A model generated the notes under the pieces. That model ran no database searches. It was given only the letters and a program-made list of their open reading frames with translations, and was not told the origin of the DNA. Source: Monoraphidium neglectum (Eukaryota > Chlorophyta > Chlorophyceae > Sphaeropleales > Selenastraceae). Taken from it: DNA of 15,558 nucleotides. The position numbers and the translations under genes are program-made. Where the stretch lies: NCBI RefSeq assembly GCF_000611645.1, contig NW_014012384.1, positions 1 to 15,558 on the forward strand. Reading direction: 5' to 3'. Positions 10,078-15,558 of this stretch are shown piece after piece (positions within the stretch are counted from its first letter, which is position 1; each line of letters starts with the position of its first letter).

Positions 10078-11209
10078 ATCGTTACCTGCAGGTGATGATG
10101 TACCGCCTTCTTGATCGCACCCGCCGAGCTGTGCAGGCGCGCCAGGCGGGCTTCAAGGCCCGAGCTGCGTCGATTGCCCAGATAAGGGCGCGGTTGGTGG
10201 TGCCGGGTGCGGACCGGGCCCGGTCCTGCCATACCGAACCGTGCACTGCCCACCACGTCGTGTGCCGCACTTTTTGCTTGCCACCTGTTGAGATTCCACT
10301 GGGACAGACCCCTCCTTGAACCCCACTTGCAGAAGCAAGCGGTGCCACCTGCTGCACCGCCTTGCGTGAACCGAGTTCCCACACCACTCTTTATATCTCG
10401 TAGTGCAGTGTGTGCCCAAATAAAGTTGCCAAACACCTGCCATGCATCAAGCGAGAGTGCCATCGTCACTTTCAACATCCCCCCTGCACTACACCTTTGA
10501 TCTGGGTGGCTGCTGATTGTGTGCTCGTGGCCCCTGCAGCCGCCCTCACCGGGCATAGGGGGGCTGCTCTCAAACGTGTGAGGGACCTTGTCCGAGGATT
10601 TTGTGCGCCGCGCCTTTCCGCGCATGTCTGTTGGGCATGCGCCCACCCGTACTCAACTCACCCGTGCGGGGCGAGTCGGTTGTTGGCGGTGGCAATGAGT
10701 GGCGGATGAACATCGGGCGACGTCGACATCATGGCGTGACACACTGAGTTGTTGAGCGTGCGTGTGCTATTTCCTTGCAAACTTTGACGTGTTGCTGCCA
10801 ACTTGAAAGGCTGTAGCGCGTGGTTACCTCAACTTGGGGTGGGAAGCGCCGCTGCAAGCTGAGGTACCACAACCGCTCTGGAGTGATTATTGCGCCTTTG
10901 CAGCTTCAAGCTTGCAAGTTGCGGGCACTGCGCGTGCTGCCGTGGCGGTTCACCTCTCCTGTTGCCCGCCCTAACCCCTGCACCCTCAAACCATGCATGG
11001 CCCCTTCTGTTGCTCAGCACGTGCACCTCTTTGAGGTTTTTGAAAGCTGCAGTTGCACAATCTACATAAGCACCGTGATTTCCCTGAACAATTTGCGCCA
11101 AGTGCCGAGACATCGTGCTCTCACTCACATTCCTTTCGATATCCACAGCATCCCCGACGACTTGGCAGAGATAACCATGAACACTCGAACAGAGTAAGAG
11201 CATCCAACA
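10078..11209. other. Convergent intergenic/3' region, no gene supported
   Basis: The stretch lies between the ends of the plus-strand putative secreted-protein gene and the minus-strand b5 gene. AAATAAAG occurs at about 10413-10420 but is not the usual algal signal. Around 10537-10720 exon-like pieces appear (a CCTGCAG acceptor followed by short open frames), but no frame stays open, no junctions agree in phase, and no motif is recognisable. I see nothing else of note. Confidence 0.5.
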
Positions 11210-11214
11210 TTACA
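11210..11214 (-). terminator. TGTAA polyadenylation signal of the cytochrome b5-domain gene
   Basis: TTACA on the plus strand reads TGTAA on the minus strand, about 373 bp beyond the stop codon. The intervening 11215-11586 would be 3'UTR and contains no supported gene. Confidence 0.55.
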
Positions 11215-11586
11215 TACAACAACCGCACAAATCTGCCCGGTGCATGCGGTGGTGCAGGCGGGGTGGATGCAGCTGCGCAGCGGTGCTGCGCCAGCTGCCC
11301 AGCTGCTGCACCCCCAACAAGGAAGTTTGATGTCAGGGCCAAAAAGAAGCAGGAGCACAGTTGGCGCATTCACAGCGCCTTGCGTGTGCGCCGCAAAGGG
11401 TGTGCTTGATTTCCAGCACAAACCGGTAACACTCGCGTCAAAGGTAAAGCCGGCCATCGCTGCAGGGCTCGCAGGGCGGACAAATCGCCCATGCTACGCC
11501 GCGCATACCAGGTGTCCGCTCTGTTTGCCGCAGCCCGCGGCCAACGACCGCACCACAGGCCCAGCCCGGCTCCGCCCGCTCGTGCC

Positions 11587-12558
11587 TCACTGCCCCAGCA
11601 AAGGCCCGATGTCAAACGCAGCCAGCTGCCGCCATGCAACCGGCCAGGGGCGGTGAATTTCGGCAAACTCTTCGCTGCAGTCTGTTCCCAGGTGCGCGAT
11701 GATGGAGAGCACAGTGGTCACACCCGCGCCCTCCCACCCCGGGTGACTGGCCAGGTGCTCGGTGATGTCATACACCTGTCGCAATCAGCCGGACGAGGTG
11801 GCAGGCAGGTTGTTCACTGTACGCAAGGTGGCAACACTTGTTCATTCGGCGCGAGGTGGCAACAATCGCCGCGGCTTTGCGAGGGCGAGGCGGGGTCGAC
11901 GTGCGCTGGGTGGGGGCATACGGGCCCGCCGCTGTGCCCGGGCGCCTGACTGTTTGGGACCCAGGGCCACATCTACAGTGAGCATGAAGCGGCCGTGCCC
12001 TCTGCCCTGGGCGAGCTGCTGGATCCTGTCGCCCCGCCCTGGCGGACCCCTTCACCCGCTACAAATTGCGAAAGATGCACGAGACCTTAAACCCAGACTC
12101 ACCCTGCCATTGACGGCAATCCAGGCGTCGGTGGGCGCCGTGTGCTGCCTGACCTCCTCCAGCGTCCATCCCCTGCCCAGCTGCCGCAGTTGCCGCCGCG
12201 TCAGCCGCAGCTTGCTGGCATCCGCCTCTGGCCGCCTGGGCAGCCAAGCTTGGTGAACGCCCGCCGTGGGGGCCGGAAAGGGGGAGCCGGCTGCGACGCA
12301 CGCATCAGCGCGGCTGTGACTGCTGCTGCTACTGCTGCTGCTGCTGCTGCTGGCGCTGCTGTCGTCGGGGTCAGCGCCCGAGGCGGCCAGGTTGACTGCG
12401 CTGCCGCTGCTCTCCAGGCTGCTGCTGCTTCGGCTGCTGCTGCTCACAAAGTGTTTAGAGTCAGCAGTGCCAGCGTGCCCGCTGCTGGTGTGCCACTCGG
12501 CGGGGCTTCCAGTGGTGGGGGTGGGCGCGCCCATCGCTTGCAGGAAGGGGCACGCCAT
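11587..12558 (-). CDS. Cytochrome b5-like haem-binding domain protein, Ser-rich N-terminus
   Basis: Two exons, 12558-12103 and 11775-11587, join in phase 0 across a GTGAGT...GCGACAG intron, giving 214 residues. Residues about 35-85 are Ser-rich, including an unbroken run of eleven Ser encoded by AGC repeats. The C-terminal domain starts at GWTLEEVRQHT, continues AWIAVNGRVYDITEHL, then HPGW (His163) and GTDCSEEFAEIH (His193), and ends FDIGPL. Those two His are the expected axial haem ligands. GTDCSEEFxxIH is shared with the b5 domain of nitrate reductase, but no molybdopterin or FAD domain is present, so this is a small stand-alone b5 protein, probably an electron carrier. No membrane anchor or signal peptide is evident, suggesting a soluble location. 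The start is the first in-frame ATG; a CAACAG acceptor 26 bases upstream leaves room for an earlier exon. Confidence 0.85.
12321..12352 (+). repeat. CTG/AGC trinucleotide microsatellite encoding poly-Ser
   Basis: Near-perfect CTG repeats on the plus strand read as AGC on the coding minus strand and encode the poly-Ser run of the b5-domain protein. One ACT interrupts the array. Such tracts vary in length by slippage, and being in frame, changes would only alter Ser number. A shorter, broken CTG-rich patch follows at about 12415-12445. Confidence 0.8.
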
Positions 12559-13308
12559 GTGCAAGGCTGTGATCAGCACTGTTGACGCCTCCTGGCTAAA
12601 AGCACGGGGCTCCTTCGGAATAGCAAGGAGGCCAATGATTAAGAAGAGAATATAATGAAGGGTGGATTAACAGGGAGCAGACAGGATAGAGGCTGCAAAG
12701 GGGCTGGGGCAAGGGCCGTATGAGGTCTCCAACTCTGTGCTGGGACCCCCCGACAGAGGGCCAGGGGCCACGCCTGGGACATGCGCGTGCACATGCTTCA
12801 AGGTGCTTGCTGCAGAGAAGGTTTGTATTATTCTGCAGCCTGTAGCATCGCGTTTGAATCAAGAATGCTCGTCTGTGGGCGGAGCGCTTGCCACTGATTC
12901 CGCAGCAATGTTGGAAGACGCGCAGGACGAAGCACACGTGACGTATAAAACATGAAATCCGCAGCGTTCCTATAAAGAAGCTTGAGTCATCACAGGAAAA
13001 CTCGAGGCTATACTTCCTGGCTTGCGGCGTATGGTTGGTGAGTAATGGCGCTCGGAGTAGTGTGCTCTGCTGCTGTACATTGAGCCCGGGCATATGCGGT
13101 GAAGGGCCATACAAGTACAATCAAAGTCATTTTTGGAAAGCAGGAGGTTGTAGCACACACCTTACCTGCGCTAGCCCGCCAACACTGCCCACGTCGGCTC
13201 ACACCGGCCCTGCAGTCAAGCTGCAGGCTGCGTGTCACCCGTGTAGACTCTGCAGCCTGGAGCTCAACAATTGAGTGGTGCATGAACGAGATCAGCATCG
13301 CATCACAG
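12559..13308. other. Upstream region of the b5 gene, no gene supported
   Basis: It holds 5' flanking sequence of the minus-strand b5 gene and the G-box/TATA cluster listed separately. The long minus-strand frame at 12596-13120 has unbiased codon use and no motif. A possible tiny first exon, ATGGTTG followed by a GTGAGT donor at 13031-13038, lies just downstream of the TATA sequences, but I could not connect it in phase to any later exon. Confidence 0.4.
12935..12977 (+). promoter_or_regulatory. Putative plus-strand promoter: G-box, TGACGT and two TATA-like boxes
   Basis: CACGTG (12935-12940) overlaps TGACGT (12939-12944), which runs into TATAAAA (12944-12950). A second TATAAAG follows at 12971-12977. 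G-box/CRE-type elements abutting a TATA box are typical of plant and algal core promoters, and the plus-strand orientation suggests a gene starting near 13000. Its first ATG could be 13031. The cluster also lies about 380 bp upstream of the minus-strand b5 start, so a shared bidirectional promoter is possible. Confidence 0.35.
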
Positions 13309-13435
13309 GCATGTCACGGGTATGGGCAGGGATACTTCACTAGCTTTGTGCACTCTGCCACTTGCCGCACGTGCGCCACTGCGCACCCCGAGTGGTGAGA
13401 CGGTGATGGCGGACTACGACTCTAAGGCAGTTGAG
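13309..13435 (+). CDS. Possible internal exon of an unresolved plus-strand gene
   Basis: A CATCACAG acceptor precedes a 127-base open segment ending at a GAG|GTACAC donor. Read from phase 2 it gives 42 residues, including PLAARAPLRTPSGETV and MADYDSKAVE. Phase-compatible downstream candidates exist (LQHVQIVRADQ ending at a GTGCGT donor at 13528; STGMTSVPL between TTTTCAG and GTGAGC near 13639-13665), but they are short and could be chance. I recognise no family. It may belong to a gene driven by the promoter-like cluster near 12940. Confidence 0.22.
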
Positions 13436-14661
13436 GTACACTTCTGCGCTCCCAATCTTTGATCATTGTATCCCGCAACATAGCCACACCGAGCTCCAAC
13501 ACGTACAAATTGTTCGTGCCGACCAGGTGCGTACAGCCTGGTGCATGCAGGCAAGAGGGTGTGCGGACCAGCTCAAGAGCAGTGCCACCTGCGCGTCCTG
13601 TGGTCGGTCTGTCTCCTCCGCTCCACGGGAATGTTTTCAGAGCACGGGCATGACATCAGTGCCGCTGGTGAGCAGAGAGTAAATTTGCAGGTGGTCGAGG
13701 AGGCTGTCGGAGTCCCTCCATGTGCGGGAGTATTCATCCTGCCTTGCTGCTGCGTGCTGTAGGCGCGGTATCATGTTTCCTGCACTGGGTAGCCAGCGCA
13801 ACAACATACCATGGATATGGACATGCATCACGCCAGCTGAATCACCGGTCGACTCATCAGCAACCTCATCAGTTGGACTTGCGTTCCAAAACGCTTCCAC
13901 ACCCACGAGCACAAACACCAGGTCATGCATGAAGCGCAACACATATCCAACAATAGCATATCTGCTACTCCTTGAGTGGTTTTTTCCTTCTGACAGCGCG
14001 CTGCCTCACTGTCACAGTTGGCAACTGTTGTCTGCATCCCAGCTTTAGGCGCCCAACATCAGGCGGGCCGGCATTCAAGGTGATTCAATGCAGTAACATT
14101 GGCATACACGGCAAGCCAGGCCCTTTTGCGAAAGATGTCCGCACTTTCGTCACCCCGGTTCCCCATTGACCAACCAGCGCTCCCTTGTAGGTGCACGAGA
14201 GCTGTATCGATATAGTTCTTGATGATCAAGTGCAGCGCGGTGTCCATTACCGGAGGAGCGATTGCTGGCAGCGGCACGGCCTTTGCACCTCGTCGTTTTA
14301 GCAGGTGAATGACAAAAGAATCAACGGTCCAGCTTGTGACATAGGTTGAATAGGCTGCTCGGCTGCGGGACTTGTCTTGCTCCGATCGGTGCGGCTGCAG
14401 TGCTGGGCCGCCGCTCCGCTGCGTGCGAGTGGTCGCCACGCCTTTGTCACCGCGCGAACGCAGCCGCGCGGCTGCGGCAGCTGAAGCATTACATAGAACA
14501 ATCAATACAAATCATCCACAGCAGCGTGTACTGCCCAGAGGCGCCGTCCCTCTCCCCTGGTCTTGTGCACTAGCCCTTCGCCCCTCGCCACCCACCCCAT
14601 CCCGCTGCTGCTTTGTGCTCACGCATGCCTGCACCCCAGGCGCGGCGCGCGCGGAGCACCC
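13436..14661. other. Unresolved region with exon-like pieces on both strands
   Basis: On the minus strand two moderately protein-like open segments occur. One, at 13942-13637, contains FMHDLVFVLVGVEAFW and HVHIHGMLLRWLPSAG. The other, within 14505-14059, contains SFVIHLLKRRGAKAVPLPAI and DTALHLIIKNYIDTALVHL. On the plus strand a segment after a CTTGTAG acceptor near 14191 reads VHESCIDIVLDDQVQRG. Third-position bias is weak throughout, and I could not build a phase-consistent gene on either strand. TTACA at 14489-14493 gives a minus-strand TGTAA of unknown relevance. A decayed mobile element or a gene of many short exons are both possible. Confidence 0.3.
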
Positions 14662-15310
14662 ATGTCGCACGACGGATGTGAAGAGGTGACGTGGAAGGGC
14701 CAGGCCTTCCCTTACCTCATGCACCACCCGAAGTTCCTCAAGACCGAAAGCTACGGCTCTGCCCGCGCCGCGGCGGCCTCAACGGGCCACAGCAGCAGCG
14801 GCTACGGGCGCGCAGCCCCCGCCAGCGGCGGCGACGGCAGCGACACGATGCAGCGGGTGGGTGGCGGCGTGCGGGGAGGCTGGGGCGATAGCAAAGGGGC
14901 GCAAAGCAGCGGGGCGTGTGGGCAGCATGGCCGGTCGCGGTCTTGCTGCAGCATCCGTGTCTCTGCCCCGCAGCGGTGGTTCTCCAAGCTGTTGTGAGGG
15001 CTGGGCGCCGCATGCGTGTTGTCATTATACTGCCATGACGCCCCCTGTTGCAACCCTCGTCCCCCTGGACCCCTCAGTCTGGGACGGGCACCTGGCTCGG
15101 CCCCGCGCCCCGCGGCGCCGGACCGCTTGCCGCCGCCGCCAGCGACGGGCCCGCCGCCGCGTCGGCCGCCCGGCCGGTGCGTGAGCCCGCGACGATCCAC
15201 CTGTCAAACGGCGCCCGCATGCCGCTGCTGGGGCTCGGGACGTACAAGATCACGTCACCCGATTCCATCAAGGCGGCGCTCGAGCTTGGGTACCGCCACT
15301 TTGACTGTGG
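14662..15310 (+). CDS. Aldo/keto reductase family protein, N-terminal part, continues beyond window
   Basis: The exon 15078 to about 15310 follows a pyrimidine-rich CCCCTCAG acceptor and encodes the start of the aldo/keto reductase TIM barrel: [20 protein letters not shown], then [16 protein letters not shown]. The Asp of HFDC is the catalytic-tetrad Asp; Tyr, Lys and His would lie in later exons outside the window. The family reduces aldehydes and ketones with NADPH. The donor is GT at 15311 or 15307. Upstream, 14662-14856 (65 residues from ATG, beginning [20 protein letters not shown]) joins in phase 0 and is taken as the first coding exon, giving a long Ala/Ser/Gly-rich extension. This link is inferred: the same exon could instead join 14974-14997 and stop after RWFSKLL, making it the end of an upstream gene. 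A CACCCCAG acceptor before 14640 leaves earlier exons possible. The sequence from 15311 to 15558 looks intronic. Confidence 0.75.
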
Positions 15311-15558
15311 GTGGCGGGCGGCCTCGTGGGACGGGGTTGTCTGATGGGCACAGGCTTGTTTTCGGGGCGGCGTCAGATCGCCGGTGATGGCATCATGAGG
15401 AGGGCCGCTGGATCCTGTGTCCAGGTTTTGCCTGTTATCGTGTTTGTGTGTCGTGGAGGACCGATGGCGCTGTCGCCAGCCCACGCTTCTGGTGCAGCAC
15501 ATGCACAGCAGCCGCTCGCGACTGCCTTTGGCCCCGCCCTTCAATCCATGTCTGACCC

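Noticed and set aside
10537..10720. Apparent echo of the GGGVLSN motif (as GGLLSN) suggesting a duplicated exon of the unknown secreted protein
   Set aside because: Only about six residues match, the frame closes at once with TGA, and no further similarity to the neighbouring exons follows.
12052..12579. Reading the first b5 exon on through the GTGAGT donor, with a GTG start
   Set aside because: Reading through replaces the second half of the b5 fold with unrelated residues; the spliced model restores the expected VYDIT...HPGW sequence, and an in-frame ATG exists at 12558.
1..15558. CRISPR array, insertion sequence, tRNA or rRNA genes, or a bacterial defence island
   Set aside because: No regularly spaced direct repeats, transposase motifs with terminal inverted repeats, or cloverleaf-type sequences were noticed by eye; spliced genes and TGTAA signals point to algal nuclear DNA. 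A covariance-model scan was not possible here.

Overview
This window looks like nuclear DNA of a GC-rich green alga (Chlorophyta). The coding parts are split by roughly 80-410 bp GT-AG introns, exon codons strongly favour G or C in third position, Ala-rich low-complexity protein is common, and TGTAA, the usual chlorophyte polyadenylation signal, lies downstream of three genes. I see no bacterial operon, phage, IS element or CRISPR array. The organism is inferred from these properties only; no marker gene names a species.

Layout from left to right. (1) 14-2015, + strand: the last five exons of a COG0523/CobW-family GTPase metallochaperone, entering the window mid-gene. (2) 2016-3881: mostly intergenic and 3'UTR sequence, with an unresolved pair of overlapping antisense open frames at 2811-3563; the minus-strand frame is slightly more protein-like. 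(3) 3882-7121, - strand: a complete seven-exon gene for a 651-residue Ala-rich coiled-coil golgin of the TMF / golgin candidate 5 type. All six splice junctions keep frame. (4) 7122-8346: a divergent intergenic region. (5) 8347-10077, + strand: a six-exon model for a 233-residue protein of unknown family with a signal peptide; the last three exons are firm and the first three tentative. (6) 10078-11586: convergent intergenic and 3'UTR sequence. (7) 11587-12558, - strand: a two-exon gene for a Ser-rich protein with a C-terminal cytochrome b5-like haem domain of the HPGW type. (8) 12559-14661: a poorly resolved stretch with a promoter-like G-box/TATA cluster and scattered exon-like pieces on both strands. 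(9) 14662 to the right edge, + strand: the 5' part of an aldo/keto reductase gene, cut off after the catalytic-Asp motif.

The genes have unrelated likely jobs (metal delivery, Golgi tethering, secretion, haem redox, carbonyl reduction) and lie on both strands, as expected for an ordinary eukaryotic chromosome segment. I found no convincing undescribed multi-gene system. The points most worth checking are the unknown secreted protein, the variant b5 haem pocket, and the ambiguous 5' splicing of the reductase gene, including a possible 20-nt micro-exon.
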